Assembly (NCBI RefSeq): GCF_900114845.1
Contig: NZ_FOUK01000001.1
Location: forward strand, 1,156,479 to 1,220,478
Length of the DNA stretch: 64,000 bases
Origin: Pimelobacter simplex
GTDB taxonomy: Bacteria > Actinomycetota > Actinomycetes > Propionibacteriales > Nocardioidaceae
Direction of reading: 5' to 3'
Shown here: piece by piece, positions 8,367 to 17,386 of the stretch
Position numbering within the stretch: the stretch's first letter is position 1
How the letters are laid out: each line of letters begins with the position of its first letter
The notes under the pieces: generated by a model
The model's database searches: none
Seen by the model: only the letters and a program-made list of their open reading frames with translations
Told to the model about the DNA's origin: nothing
Program-made: the position numbers and the translations under genes

Positions 8367-9779
8367 GTGACCACTTCGGCCCCCGCGATCACCACTCTCG
8401 GCGCCCTCCGCGCCTCCGGCCACCAGCAGCAGACGCTCCGCGCCGAGCTGCGCACCAACCTCCTCGACCGGCTCGCCCGCGGCGAGAATCCGTGGCCCGG
8501 CCTGCACGGGCTCGAGGACACCGTCATCCCGCAGCTCGAGCGGGCGATCATCGCCGGCCACGACGTCGTCCTGCTGGGCGAGCGGGGGCAGGGCAAGACC
8601 CGGCTGCTGCGCACGCTGATCGGGCTCCTCGACGAGTGGACGCCGGTCATCGACGGCTCCGAGCTGGGGGAGCACCCCTACGAGCCGATCACCGTCGCCT
8701 CCCGGCGCCGGGCCGCCGAGCTCGGCGACGAGCTGCCGGTCGCCTGGCGGCACCGCTCCGAGCGGTACGCCGAGAAGCTGGCCACGCCCGACACGAGCGT
8801 CGCCGACCTGATCGGCGACGTCGACCCGATGAAGGTCGCCGAGGGCCGCTCGCTGGGCGACCCCGAGACGATCCACTTCGGCCTGATCCCCCGCTCCCAC
8901 CGGGGCATCGTCGCGATCAACGAGCTGCCCGACCTCGCCGAGCGCATCCAGGTCGCGATGCTCAACGTGATGGAGGAGCGCGACATCCAGATCCGCGGCT
9001 ACGTGCTGCGGCTGCCGCTCGACGTCTTCGTCGTCGCCTCGGCCAACCCCGAGGACTACACCAACCGCGGCCGGATCATCACCCCGCTCAAGGACCGCTT
9101 CGGCGCCGAGATCCGCACCCACTACCCCAACGCGCTCTCGGCCGAGATCGCCGTCATCCGCCAGGAGGCGGACCTGCTCACCGAGCAGGTCGACGTCCCC
9201 GACTTCCTGGTCGAGATCCTGGCGCGCTTCACCCGCAACCTGCGCGAGTCCAGCGCGGTCGACCAGCGCTCCGGCGTCTCGGCGCGCTTCGCGATCGCGG
9301 GTGCCGAGACCGTCGCCGCCGCGGCCCTGCGCCGCGCGACCATCCACGGCGAGGACCGCGCGGTGGCCCGGGTCGTCGACCTCGAGACCGCGGTCGACGT
9401 CCTCGGCGGCAAGATCGAGTTCGAGTCGGGCGAGGAGGGGCGCGAGAACGAGATCCTCACGCACCTGCTCCGCACGGCGACCGCCGAGACCGTCCGCGAG
9501 CGCTTCCGCGGGCTCGACTTCGCGCTGCTCGTCGGCGCGATCGAGGAGGGCGCCACCGTCACGACCGGCGGTGCGGTGACCGCTCGCGACGTCCTCACCG
9601 GCCTGCCCGTGCTGGGCGAGTCCGACCTCTACGACCAGGTCTGCGAGCGGGTCAACGGCACCGGCGGCGGGACGACCGACGGCGAGCGCGCCGCGGCCAT
9701 CGAGCTCGCGCTCGAGGGGCTCTTCCTGGCCCGCAAGATCGGCAAGGACTCCGACGGATCCGAGACGGTCTATGGCTGA
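8367..9779 (+). CDS. MoxR/Mg-chelatase-like AAA+ ATPase
   Basis: This 470-residue AAA+ protein has Walker A GERGQGKTR (about residue 71), a Walker B-like strand IVAINELPDL, sensor 1 VVASANPEDYTNRGR, and an arginine-finger region KDRFGAEIRTHYP. The C-terminal part is helical. The layout is close to ChlI/MoxR ATPases that work with VWA-domain partners in metal insertion or complex assembly. The partner is very likely the VWA protein two genes downstream (10164). GTG start. Overlap with the OsmC gene is 8 nt. No chlorophyll or cobalamin genes are present, so a chelatase role is not implied. Confidence 0.88.
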   Translation: MTTSAPAITTLGALRASGHQQQTLRAELRTNLLDRLARGENPWPGLHGLEDTVIPQLERAIIAGHDVVLLGERGQGKTRLLRTLIGLLDEWTPVIDGSELGEHPYEPITVASRRRAAELGDELPVAWRHRSERYAEKLATPDTSVADLIGDVDPMKVAEGRSLGDPETIHFGLIPRSHRGIVAINELPDLAERIQVAMLNVMEERDIQIRGYVLRLPLDVFVVASANPEDYTNRGRIITPLKDRFGAEIRTHYPNALSAEIAVIRQEADLLTEQVDVPDFLVEILARFTRNLRESSAVDQRSGVSARFAIAGAETVAAAALRRATIHGEDRAVARVVDLETAVDVLGGKIEFESGEEGRENEILTHLLRTATAETVRERFRGLDFALLVGAIEEGATVTTGGAVTARDVLTGLPVLGESDLYDQVCERVNGTGGGTTDGERAAAIELALEGLFLARKIGKDSDGSETVYG

Positions 9780-10167
9780 CCTCTCCCCGTTCGGCGTGCG
9801 CGCCGCGGCCGGCACCCTCCGCCGCGGCGAGGGCGTCGTGCTGCCGCACGCGTGGACCGACGACGGCGTCCTCGCCGCGCCGGCCGCCAACGGGGCCCAG
9901 GTGCTCCACCTCTCCGTCGCGCTGTGCGTGCTCAACGACACCTACCGCGAGGCCGAGCGGCTCGGCGTGCCGCTCGCGGGGGTGGCGGTGACCGCCGACG
10001 GCGGCTTCGACGAGGCGTGGAGCTCGACCGGCATCCACTACGCCGTCGAGGTCGACAGCGCCGGCGATCCCGACCGGCTCACCCGGCTGCACGCGATCGT
10101 CGACGAGGTGGCCGAGATCCCGCGGGCGCTGCGCGCCGGCGCCGACGTACGAAGGAGCGCGACATGA
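9772..10167 (+). CDS. OsmC-like protein
   Basis: This 131-residue protein matches the OsmC/Ohr fold. ALCVLNDTYREAERLG holds the usual second cysteine at the head of the central helix. This is followed by a beta segment (GVAVTADGGFD) and IVDEVAEIPRALRAG at the end. The first peroxidatic cysteine of typical Ohr proteins is not visible, so activity as an organic peroxide reductase is uncertain. It sits between the AAA ATPase and VWA genes with overlaps of 8 and 4 nt. That is an odd place for an OsmC protein and implies co-expression and perhaps a redox role in that system. Confidence 0.78.
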   Translation: MADLSPFGVRAAAGTLRRGEGVVLPHAWTDDGVLAAPAANGAQVLHLSVALCVLNDTYREAERLGVPLAGVAVTADGGFDEAWSSTGIHYAVEVDSAGDPDRLTRLHAIVDEVAEIPRALRAGADVRRSAT

Positions 10168-12182
10168 GCCGCTACCGCCGCTACGACGGCGGCGATCCGC
10201 TCGCCCCGCCGATCGACCTCGCCGAGGCGCTCGACGCGATCGGCGAGGACGTGATGGCCGGCTACAGCCCCGAGCGCGCGATGCAGGAGTTCCTGCGCCG
10301 TGGCGGGCAGGACCAGACCGGGCTCGACGACCTCGCGCGCCGGGTCGCGGAGCGGCGCCGCGAGCTGCTCCAGCAGCACCACCTCGACGGCACGCTCGAC
10401 GAGGTCCGCGAGCTCCTCGAGCAGGCGGTCCTCGAGGAGCGCAAGCAGCTGGCCCGCGACGCGATGATGGACGACGGCGACCGCGCCTTCCGCGAGATGC
10501 GCATGGAGAACCTGCCGGCCTCCCCGGCCGCCGCGGTCACCGAGCTCGCCGACTACGACTGGCAGTCGCGCGAGGCCCGTGAGGCCTACGAGCAGATCAA
10601 GGACCTGCTCGGCCGCGAGCTCCTCGACCAGCGCTTCGCCGGCATGAAGGAGGCGCTCGAGAACGCCACCGACGCCGACCGGCAGGCGATCGACGAGATG
10701 CTCGGCGACCTCAACGACCTCCTCGAGAAGCACGCACGGGGAGAGGACACCCCCGAGGACTTCTCCGACTTCATGGCCAAGCACGGCCAGCACTTCCCCG
10801 AGAACCCCCAGGACATCGACGAGCTGCTCGACGCGCTCGCCCAGCGCTCCGCGGCGGCCCAGCGGATGCTCAACTCGATGACCGCCGAGCAGCGCGCCGA
10901 GCTGATGCAGCTCTCGGCCCAGGCCTTCGGCTCCCCGGCGCTGATGCAGCAGCTCGACCGGCTCGACCAGAACCTCATGTCCCTGCGTCCCGGCGAGGAC
11001 TGGGGCGGCTCCGAGCAGTTCGGCGGCGGTGAGGGCCTCGGCCTGGGCGACGGCACCGGCGTCCTCCAGGACCTCGCCGACCTCGACGCACTGGCCGACC
11101 AGCTCGCCCAGTCGTACGGCGGCGCCCGGCTCGACGACGTCGACCTCGACAAGCTCGCCCGTCAGCTCGGCAACGAGGCCGCGGTCGACGCCCGCAAGCT
11201 GCAGGAGCTCGAGCAGGCGCTGCGCCGCTCCGGCGCCATGGAGCGCGGCTACGACGGCGAGCTGCGGCTCACGCCCAAGGCCATGCGCCAGCTCGGCAAG
11301 GCGCTGCTGCGCGACGTCGCGCAGCGGATGTCGGGGCGCCAGGGCCAGCGCGACCTGCGCCAGGCCGGCGCCGCCGGCGATCTCTCCGGCGCCACCCGCT
11401 CGTGGGAGTTCGGCGACACCGAGCCCTGGGACCTGCCGCGGACCATGCTCAACGGCGTCCTGCGCCGGGCCGGCGACCCCGGCGGACGGCTGCTCGCGAT
11501 CGACGACGTCGAGGTCGCCGAGACCGAGGCGCGCACGCAGGCCGCGGTCGCGCTCTGCGTCGACACCAGCTTCTCGATGGCGATGGACGGCCGCTGGGTG
11601 CCGATGAAGCAGACCGCCCTCGCGCTGCACACGCTGATCGGCACCCGCTTCCGCGGCGACGACCTCGAGCTGATCGGCTTCGGCCGGCACGCCCAGACGA
11701 TGCGGATCGAGGAGCTGACCGCGCTCGACGCACGGTGGGCCAAGGGCACCAACCTGCACCACGCGCTGCTGCTGGCCAACCGGCACTTCCGCAAGCACCC
11801 GAACGCCCAGCCGGTGCTCCTCATCGTCACCGACGGCGAGCCGACCTCGCACCTCGAGTCGAGCGGCGACGTCTTCTTCTCCTACCCGCCGCACCCGACG
11901 ACCATCGCGCTCGCCGTCCGCGAGCTCGACAACGCGCGCCGGCTCGGGGCGCAGACGACCTTCTTCCGGTTGGGGGAGGACCCCGGTCTGGCCCGGTTCA
12001 TCGAGTCGATGGCGCGCCGGGTCGACGGTGCCGTGATCGCTCCCGAGGCCGACGACCTCGGTGCCGCCGTGGTGGGCTCGTACCTCGGCTCGCGCCGGGG
12101 CGGACGCGGCCGCTCCGGCGGTCCGGACGGCCCCGGCACCTATGGGGACTGGTTCGGCTCGCGGGGCTTCTGGGTGGGCTGA
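10164..12182 (+). CDS. VWA (CoxE-like) domain protein, partner of MoxR-type ATPase
   Basis: This 672-residue protein has a long acidic, helical N-terminal region (about residues 20-440) rich in Leu, Asp, Glu and Gln, then a von Willebrand A domain (about 455-630). The MIDAS motif is intact: Asp-x-Ser-x-Ser in VDTSFSMAM, a Thr in AKGTNLHH and an Asp in IVTDGEP. The C-terminus is Gly/Arg-rich. The pairing with a MoxR-type ATPase fits the ATPase/VWA chaperone pairs seen in carbon-monoxide dehydrogenase and Mg-chelatase assembly. ATG 10164 overlaps the OsmC stop. The cargo protein is not encoded nearby. Confidence 0.88.
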   Translation: MSRYRRYDGGDPLAPPIDLAEALDAIGEDVMAGYSPERAMQEFLRRGGQDQTGLDDLARRVAERRRELLQQHHLDGTLDEVRELLEQAVLEERKQLARDAMMDDGDRAFREMRMENLPASPAAAVTELADYDWQSREAREAYEQIKDLLGRELLDQRFAGMKEALENATDADRQAIDEMLGDLNDLLEKHARGEDTPEDFSDFMAKHGQHFPENPQDIDELLDALAQRSAAAQRMLNSMTAEQRAELMQLSAQAFGSPALMQQLDRLDQNLMSLRPGEDWGGSEQFGGGEGLGLGDGTGVLQDLADLDALADQLAQSYGGARLDDVDLDKLARQLGNEAAVDARKLQELEQALRRSGAMERGYDGELRLTPKAMRQLGKALLRDVAQRMSGRQGQRDLRQAGAAGDLSGATRSWEFGDTEPWDLPRTMLNGVLRRAGDPGGRLLAIDDVEVAETEARTQAAVALCVDTSFSMAMDGRWVPMKQTALALHTLIGTRFRGDDLELIGFGRHAQTMRIEELTALDARWAKGTNLHHALLLANRHFRKHPNAQPVLLIVTDGEPTSHLESSGDVFFSYPPHPTTIALAVRELDNARRLGAQTTFFRLGEDPGLARFIESMARRVDGAVIAPEADDLGAAVVGSYLGSRRGGRGRSGGPDGPGTYGDWFGSRGFWVG

Positions 12183-12214
12183 CCTGGCTGACGCGGCTGG
12201 TCGCGGACCCGCGG

Positions 12215-12270
12215 GAATCGCGGATTCGCGAACAGAACGGGGCCTTCCGGTTTCGCCGCGGAGGGCCCCG
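12215..12270 (+). terminator. two stem-loops after the VWA gene
   Basis: A small perfect stem GAATC-GCG-GATTC (12215-12227) is followed by a GC-rich stem pairing GGGGCC...TCCG (from about 12239) with CGGA-GGGCCCC (to about 12270) across a short loop. They lie between two co-directed genes that look functionally unrelated, so transcription termination is the simplest role. No T-run follows. Confidence 0.5.
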
Positions 12271-12284
12271 GGCAGCGGTGCTCC

Positions 12285-12830
12285 ATGGACCTGCACCGCG
12301 CCGACGACGACGTCGTCGCCGACGACCCCTTCTGGTCGGTCGTCCGCCGCCGCCACCCCGACCTGACCGTCGTCCTGCTCCCCGAGGAGCCTCCGGACGA
12401 CCGCCCACCCACCCCACCCGACGAGGCGCGGGCCCGCGCGACACGGCTGGCGCAGGCCTGGGCTGCGCTCGCGCCGGTCCTGGCCGCGACCGGCGTCCCC
12501 GGGGTGACGGTCACCCCGCCGAGCGTGCGCTGGGCGGTCCGTGACGACGGCGAGGCGCTCGTGCTCGACAAGGCGCTGCCAGGAGCCGGCCCCGAGCTGC
12601 TCGCCGCGACCGCGCTCCGGCTGGGCGAGCGCGGCTGGCGGCTGCGGCCCGGCTCCCGGGGCGGGGCGGCCCGGCTCGACGCCACCGACGGCCACCTCGA
12701 GCTGACCGGCCGCTCCGGGGCCGCCGCGACCACGCTCAGCCTGGCTGCGCCCGCCGTGCGCCTGCCCGACGACGTCCGGCGCGAGGTGCGCGACGGCCTG
12801 GTCGCGCTCGTGGCCGGGGGTGCGTCGTGA
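12285..12830 (+). CDS. hypothetical protein in WXG100-like/DUF1023 cassette
   Basis: This 181-residue protein is Asp/Arg/Leu-rich, with no signal peptide and no membrane segment. It has a proline-rich acidic stretch (about 35-48) and a mixed alpha/beta rest. I recognise no family. Its stop overlaps the GTG of the WXG100-like gene by 4 nt, so it belongs to that cassette. By position it could be a secretion chaperone or regulator for the helical protein, but nothing in its sequence proves this. Start ATG 12285 is the first in frame after the hairpins. Confidence 0.65.
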   Translation: MDLHRADDDVVADDPFWSVVRRRHPDLTVVLLPEEPPDDRPPTPPDEARARATRLAQAWAALAPVLAATGVPGVTVTPPSVRWAVRDDGEALVLDKALPGAGPELLAATALRLGERGWRLRPGSRGGAARLDATDGHLELTGRSGAAATTLSLAAPAVRLPDDVRREVRDGLVALVAGGAS

Positions 12831-13153
12831 CCGCCCGGCTCGACGTCCCGTTCGCCGTCGTCCAGCAGGCCCGGCAGCGCTGGGACGTCGCCGGCGACGA
12901 GCTCGACGGTGCCTGGCGGCGCCTGGCCACGACCTCCACCGCCGAGCTCGACACCGACGTCGTCGCTGCCGTCGAGGGCTTCCGCGAGCCGTGGGCCGAC
13001 GAGCTCAAGGCGGCGGCCGAGCAGGCGTCGGGCTATGCGGCCGAGATCGTCTACTTCCGCGGGTTGGTCGTCGTCGCCGACCAGGAGCAGGCCGAGCGGC
13101 TCCGCTCGCTGCTGCCGTGGGCCCAGCACGACGCCGCGGTCACGGGCGGGTGA
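12827..13153 (+). CDS. WXG100-like small helical protein
   Basis: This 108-residue protein is predicted all helical. Trp residues lie at ARQRWDVAG, GAWRRL and REPWADEL, and a central break fits a two-helix hairpin. Length and character resemble WXG100/ESX-type type VII secretion substrates, although a strict W-x-G is not present. It overlaps the gene before by 4 nt and is 7 nt from the DUF1023 hydrolase gene. WXG100-like proteins next to DUF1023 hydrolases are a recurring actinobacterial arrangement. No type VII secretion machinery is in this window. Confidence 0.6.
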   Translation: MTARLDVPFAVVQQARQRWDVAGDELDGAWRRLATTSTAELDTDVVAAVEGFREPWADELKAAAEQASGYAAEIVYFRGLVVVADQEQAERLRSLLPWAQHDAAVTGG

Positions 13154-13160
13154 GGGTGCG

Positions 13161-14957
13161 ATGACGATCATCCACGTCCCGGCGCACGTCCCGGCCTGCC
13201 CGATCATGGTCTCCACGCCGGTCGGCGCCCAGCGGCTCGGCACCGACCTGCGCGCCGTCGCGGTCGCGGTCAAGAACGTCCAGGGGTGGGCGAGCTCGAT
13301 CTCCGCGCCCGAGTGGGAGGGCGACACCGCCGACGCCCACGACCACGCGGCGACCCGGTTCGCCGTCCGCCTCGACGGCGCCGAGGCCGCGCTCGACCGG
13401 GCGGTCACCGCGGCCGACCTGTTCGAGGAGCGGCTCGCCGCCCTCTTCGAGAGGCGCACGACCCTCACCGCCGAGCGCGCCGAGGTCAATGCCGACATCG
13501 ACACGCTGAGCACCGAGATCGCCGCGGCGACCGACGAGAGCCGGGTGCCGGAGTTCGAGCGCCGCGCGGCCCGGCTGACCACACGGGCCGACGGTCTCGT
13601 CGCGCGCATCGACACCTGGGTCCGCGACCGCGACGCCGCCGAGGCCGACCTGGTGGCGGCGCTGCGCGGCGTCGACACCGTCGCCGAGGGGGTGCAGGCG
13701 GCCGCCGATCCGGGCCGCCCCGACGTCGCCGCGCTCACCACCCGGCTGCGCGGGCTGCGCGGCGACCCCACCGGACTCGCCGCCTGGTGGGCGACGCTCA
13801 GCCGGGCCGAGCAGGAGGCACTCACCACCGAGCACCCCGAGCTCGTCGGCAACGCCGACGGGCTGCCGATCACCGACCGCGACGAGGCCAACCGGGCCGC
13901 ACTGGGCCGCGACCTCGACTACCTCACCCAGCGCCGCGACGACGGCCAGCTGAGCGCGGCCGAGAAGCGGGTCCTCGAGAACGCGACCTACGTCCGCGAC
14001 GCGCTCGGCGAGTACGCCGACCAGATCGACCCCGAGACCGGCGCGGCGCTGGCCAACGTGGTGGTCTACCAGCCGGGGCTGCACTCCGGCGACGGCGGCA
14101 TCGCGATCAGCTTCGGCAATCCCGACACCGCCGACCACGTCTCGGTCAACGTCCCCGGGCTGACCTCCGAGACGTCGAGCACCTCGGGCAACCTGGCCAA
14201 GACGCTCGCGCTCCACCAGGCGGCGCTCGACGAGGGCAAGGGCACCGTGGCGTCGGTCTACTGGCTCGACTACGACGCGCCGAGCGGCAACCCGATCAAC
14301 CCGTTCGACCCGCTCGGCCAGCTCGACTTCGGCGGGGTCGCGCTCACCGACAAGGCCGAGGCCGGCGGCGAGCGGTTCGGCGACTTCATCGACGGCCTGC
14401 GTGCCTCCGACGAGGGCGACCGGGCGCACCTGACCGCCATCGGGCACAGCTACGGCTCCACCGCGGTCGGCTACGCCCTCCACGACGGACTCCCGGTCGA
14501 CGACGCGATCATCATCGGCAGCCCCGGGCAGCCCACCGGCACCGCCGCCGAGCTCACCGGCGCCGACGTCTGGGTGGGCAGCATGGACCACGACCCGGTC
14601 TCGCTGCTCGGCACCGGCGACCGGGGCGGCATCGGCGCGCTCGGGCACGACCCGGCCGACGTCGACTTCGGCGGCCACCGCTTCGAGACGGGCGACGGGG
14701 CGCTGCGGGTCGAGAAGCTCCTCGACAACCACTCGTCGTACTTCTCGGGGACCTCGCTCGACAACATGGCGCACGTCGTCGCCGGCAACGAGGGCGAGGT
14801 GAGCTACCAGCCGGGGCGCGGGGCCCCGGGTGGCGACTACCTCACGCTGAGCGAGCTGCTGGCCGTCTCGACGACCGCGACGGTGGGCGACGGCCTGCTG
14901 GCGGGCGGCACGTGGCTCCTCGAGCACCTGCGCCCGGGTGGGATCATGGTGCCATGA
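13161..14957 (+). CDS. DUF1023 alpha/beta hydrolase
   Basis: This 598-residue protein has an N-terminal helical half (about 1-230). A coiled-coil-like stretch rich in Glu, Arg and Ala lies at about 90-180, and the first 60 residues resemble a WXG100-type helical module (WEGDTADAHDHA). The C-terminal half is a DUF1023 hydrolase with nucleophile elbow GHSYGS and a likely catalytic Asp in GSMDHDPVS. A His lies in DNHSSYF. This N-helical plus hydrolase fusion fits proteins targeted through type VII-like secretion. No signal peptide is present. Its stop overlaps the following lipoprotein start (ATGATG). Activity is likely an esterase or lipase; the target is unknown. Confidence 0.82.
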   Translation: MTIIHVPAHVPACPIMVSTPVGAQRLGTDLRAVAVAVKNVQGWASSISAPEWEGDTADAHDHAATRFAVRLDGAEAALDRAVTAADLFEERLAALFERRTTLTAERAEVNADIDTLSTEIAAATDESRVPEFERRAARLTTRADGLVARIDTWVRDRDAAEADLVAALRGVDTVAEGVQAAADPGRPDVAALTTRLRGLRGDPTGLAAWWATLSRAEQEALTTEHPELVGNADGLPITDRDEANRAALGRDLDYLTQRRDDGQLSAAEKRVLENATYVRDALGEYADQIDPETGAALANVVVYQPGLHSGDGGIAISFGNPDTADHVSVNVPGLTSETSSTSGNLAKTLALHQAALDEGKGTVASVYWLDYDAPSGNPINPFDPLGQLDFGGVALTDKAEAGGERFGDFIDGLRASDEGDRAHLTAIGHSYGSTAVGYALHDGLPVDDAIIIGSPGQPTGTAAELTGADVWVGSMDHDPVSLLGTGDRGGIGALGHDPADVDFGGHRFETGDGALRVEKLLDNHSSYFSGTSLDNMAHVVAGNEGEVSYQPGRGAPGGDYLTLSELLAVSTTATVGDGLLAGGTWLLEHLRPGGIMVP

Positions 14958-15463
14958 TGCGCGCGCTCGGGACCGTGCCCCTCACGCTGCTGCTCGCGCT
15001 CGGCCTCGGTGGGTGCGGTGGCAACGACGACGACAGCCGCCAGGCGGTCGAGGACGCCGTCCGGCAGGCCGACGAGACCATCGACGGCGTGGTGCACCAG
15101 GTGGCGGCGGCCCTCCACCTCGCGGGCGCGCAGGGCAGCCGCTCGTTCACGATCTGCGGCGAGAGCTACGCCCCGCGCGGCGTGGTGATGCAGAACTTCC
15201 TGCGGTTCACGGCGTCCGGCGAGCTGACCCAGGAGAACGCCTTCGTCGCGACCGTCGGCCTCCTCCGCGACGACGGCTGGACGGTCGACGACCCCGCCAA
15301 CCGGGTGTCGGTCGTGGGCACCAAGGGCCCGCTCACGCTGCGCGTCGAGATCCACCCGACCCTGGTGCAGGTGGGGGTCACGGCGCCGTGCATCGAGACG
15401 TCCGATGACATCGCCGAGGAGTACGCCGACAGGCCCACCGCCGACCTCACCTGGTCCTCGTAG
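14954..15463 (+). CDS. lipoprotein coupled to DUF1023 hydrolase
   Basis: This 169-residue protein has a lipobox LGLGGC (Cys at about 20). The mature part contains two further Cys (FTICGES and APCIETS), a short helix and a mixed beta domain. The family is not recognised. Its ATG overlaps the hydrolase stop, so the two are co-translated. A surface lipoprotein paired with a potentially exported hydrolase could be an immunity-like inhibitor or a docking factor. That is inference from arrangement alone. Confidence 0.7.
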   Translation: MMRALGTVPLTLLLALGLGGCGGNDDDSRQAVEDAVRQADETIDGVVHQVAAALHLAGAQGSRSFTICGESYAPRGVVMQNFLRFTASGELTQENAFVATVGLLRDDGWTVDDPANRVSVVGTKGPLTLRVEIHPTLVQVGVTAPCIETSDDIAEEYADRPTADLTWSS

Positions 15464-15475
15464 AGTGCGGAGGCG

Positions 15476-16255
15476 ATGTCCGACCTCAGTCTCACCGTCC
15501 TCGCGCTGCTCGGGCTGGCCGCACTCACGGCGGGCTTCGTCGACGCGGTCGTCGGCGGGGGCGGCCTGATCCAGCTCCCGGCACTTCTCATCGGGCTGCC
15601 GGGGGCGAGCCCGGTGCAGGTGCTGGCCACCAACAAGATCGCGTCCGTGTGCGGCACCGCGGCCAGCTCGGTCACGTACTACCGCCGGATCGGGCCGGAC
15701 CCGCGGACGTTCGTCCCGCTCATGCTCCTCGCCCTCGGCGGCGCCTTCTCGGGCGCGCTGCTGGCCTCGCACATCCCGCGCGAGGCGTTCGAGCCGATCG
15801 TCCTGGTGGCGCTCGTCCTCGTCGGCGGCTACGTCCTGCTCCGCCCGCAGCTGGGCGACGAGACCGCGCTGCGCTTCAGCGGGCACCGGCACACCGCCGC
15901 GGCGATGGGTGTCGGCTTCGTGATCGGGTTCTACGACGGCATCCTCGGTCCGGGGACGGGCAGCTTCTTCGTGTTCGCGCTGGTCGGGCTGCTGGGCTAC
16001 GACTTCCTCCAGGCGTCGGCGAAGGCGAAGCTGGCCAACTTCGCGACCAATCTCGGCGCCCTGCTGCTGTTCATCCCGGCCGGCGCGGTGCGCTGGGACG
16101 TCGGCCTGGTGATGGGGGCGTGCAACCTGGTCGGCGGGTACGTCGGCGCGCGCACCGCCGTGGCCCGCGGCGCCCGGTTCGTGCGGATCTTCTTCATCGT
16201 GGTGGTGAGCGCCTTCGTCGTCCGGATCGGCGGCGGTGTGCTCGGGCTGTGGTGA
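15476..16255 (+). CDS. TauE/SafE family membrane transporter
   Basis: This 259-residue protein has about eight membrane segments. The family signatures are clear: GFVDAVVGGGGLIQLPAL near the N-terminus and IGFYDGILGPGTGSFF at the start of the second repeat. TauE/SafE proteins export or import sulfite, sulfoacetate and related organic anions. No sulfur-metabolism gene is adjacent, so the substrate is open. The ATG is 12 nt after the previous stop. Confidence 0.9.
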   Translation: MSDLSLTVLALLGLAALTAGFVDAVVGGGGLIQLPALLIGLPGASPVQVLATNKIASVCGTAASSVTYYRRIGPDPRTFVPLMLLALGGAFSGALLASHIPREAFEPIVLVALVLVGGYVLLRPQLGDETALRFSGHRHTAAAMGVGFVIGFYDGILGPGTGSFFVFALVGLLGYDFLQASAKAKLANFATNLGALLLFIPAGAVRWDVGLVMGACNLVGGYVGARTAVARGARFVRIFFIVVVSAFVVRIGGGVLGLW

Positions 16256-16271
16256 GTCGTACCCTCGTCCC

Positions 16272-16652
16272 ATGAGCATCCCGGTCGCCCCCGCCGACCT
16301 GCGTCAGGCCCTCGCCGACTTCGACAGTGGCTACCTCCTGTCGACCTCGTCGCCGCAGGTCAAGGTCGTCACCGTCGACCCGGTCGCGGACGCCGACGGC
16401 ACGCTGCGGATCTCCGGTCCCGGTCGCGGGACGCTGCGCAATGTCGCCGAGAACCCGGCCGTGACGCTGGTGTTCCCGCCCCGGGAGCGGCACGGCTACA
16501 CGCTGCTCGTCGACGGCACGGCCGCTGCGTCGGGCGAGTCCGACGTGGTGGTCACGGCGACCGCCGCCGTCCTGCACCGGCCGGCGGCTCACGCCGACGG
16601 CCCGCTCCCGCCCGACGGGTGCGGGCACGACTGCGCCCCCGTCCCGGGATGA
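16272..16652 (+). CDS. pyridoxamine 5'-phosphate oxidase-like FMN-binding protein
   Basis: This 126-residue protein shows the split beta-barrel pattern of the PNPOx-like superfamily. It includes a YLLST strand, VKVVTVDP, GPGRGTLRNVAENPAVTLVFPP (the usual phosphate-binding and dimer segment) and GYTLLVDGTA. The C-terminal 20 residues are His/Cys/Pro-rich (HAADGPLPP, CGHDCAP). Such proteins bind FMN, F420 or haem; which one cannot be decided here. It overlaps the VOC gene by 4 nt (ATGA), forming a three-gene run with VOC and DinB genes. Confidence 0.78.
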   Translation: MSIPVAPADLRQALADFDSGYLLSTSSPQVKVVTVDPVADADGTLRISGPGRGTLRNVAENPAVTLVFPPRERHGYTLLVDGTAAASGESDVVVTATAAVLHRPAAHADGPLPPDGCGHDCAPVPG

Positions 16653-17386
16653 GTCCGTTCTGGGTGACCGCCTTCCTCGACAACGCGGCGGCCCACCACC
16701 ACGAGAGCGTGGGCTTCTGGCAGGACGTGACGGGGTACGCGCTGTCGGCGCCGCGCGGTGACGACGGCGAGTTCGCCACGCTGCTGCCGCCCGACGGCGA
16801 TGCCTACCTGCGGGTCCAGCGCCGGCACCAGGGTGGCGACCGGATCCACCTCGACCTCCACGTGGCCGACCCGCAGGCCGCGGCCCGCGCGGCGGTGGCG
16901 GCGGGCGGGACGTTCGTCGTCGACCGCGGGTACGTCGTGATGGCCTCGCCCGGCGGCTTCGTGTTCTGCTTCGTCGACGCGCCGGCCGACCGGCGCCCCG
17001 GCGCCACTCCGCACGGCGGCAGCTCGCGCTCCCGGGTCCGCCAGGTCGCGATCGACGTGCCCGCGCCGGCGTACCGGACCGAGCTGGCGTTCTGGACCGC
17101 GATCACCGGATGGACGCAGCGCGCCTCGACGGTGACCGACGACTTCCGCTTCCTGGTCCCGCCCGAGGCGGAGCGACAGCCGCTGGGCCTGCTGCTCCAG
17201 CGCCTCGGCCCCGACGACACCGGCGAGGTCCGCGCCCACCTCGACTGGGGCACCACCGACCGGGCCGCCGAGACCGAGCGGCACCTCGGGCTGGGCGCCC
17301 ACGTGCTCGCCGTCCACCCGCACTGGACCGTGCTGCGCGACCCGGTCGGGCGCGTCTACTGCCTGACCGACGGAGATCCCACGTGA
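16649..17386 (+). CDS. VOC family protein with two glyoxalase-like modules
   Basis: This 245-residue protein contains two tandem VOC beta-alpha-beta-beta-beta modules. The first spans about residues 3-112 (ending GGFVFCFVD) and the second about 128-243 (ending VYCLTDGDP). Each has an HLDLHV or HLDWGT metal-ligand-type strand. The family includes dioxygenases, glyoxalases and antibiotic-binding proteins. Metal ligands are only partly visible, so it might be a binding protein rather than an enzyme. It is coupled by 4-nt overlaps to both neighbours. Confidence 0.83.
   Translation: MSPFWVTAFLDNAAAHHHESVGFWQDVTGYALSAPRGDDGEFATLLPPDGDAYLRVQRRHQGGDRIHLDLHVADPQAAARAAVAAGGTFVVDRGYVVMASPGGFVFCFVDAPADRRPGATPHGGSSRSRVRQVAIDVPAPAYRTELAFWTAITGWTQRASTVTDDFRFLVPPEAERQPLGLLLQRLGPDDTGEVRAHLDWGTTDRAAETERHLGLGAHVLAVHPHWTVLRDPVGRVYCLTDGDPT

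Noticed and set aside
10038..12695. 885-residue open frame opposite the VWA gene
   Set aside because: Same reason: composition is repetitive and it crosses the gap between two good plus-strand genes.
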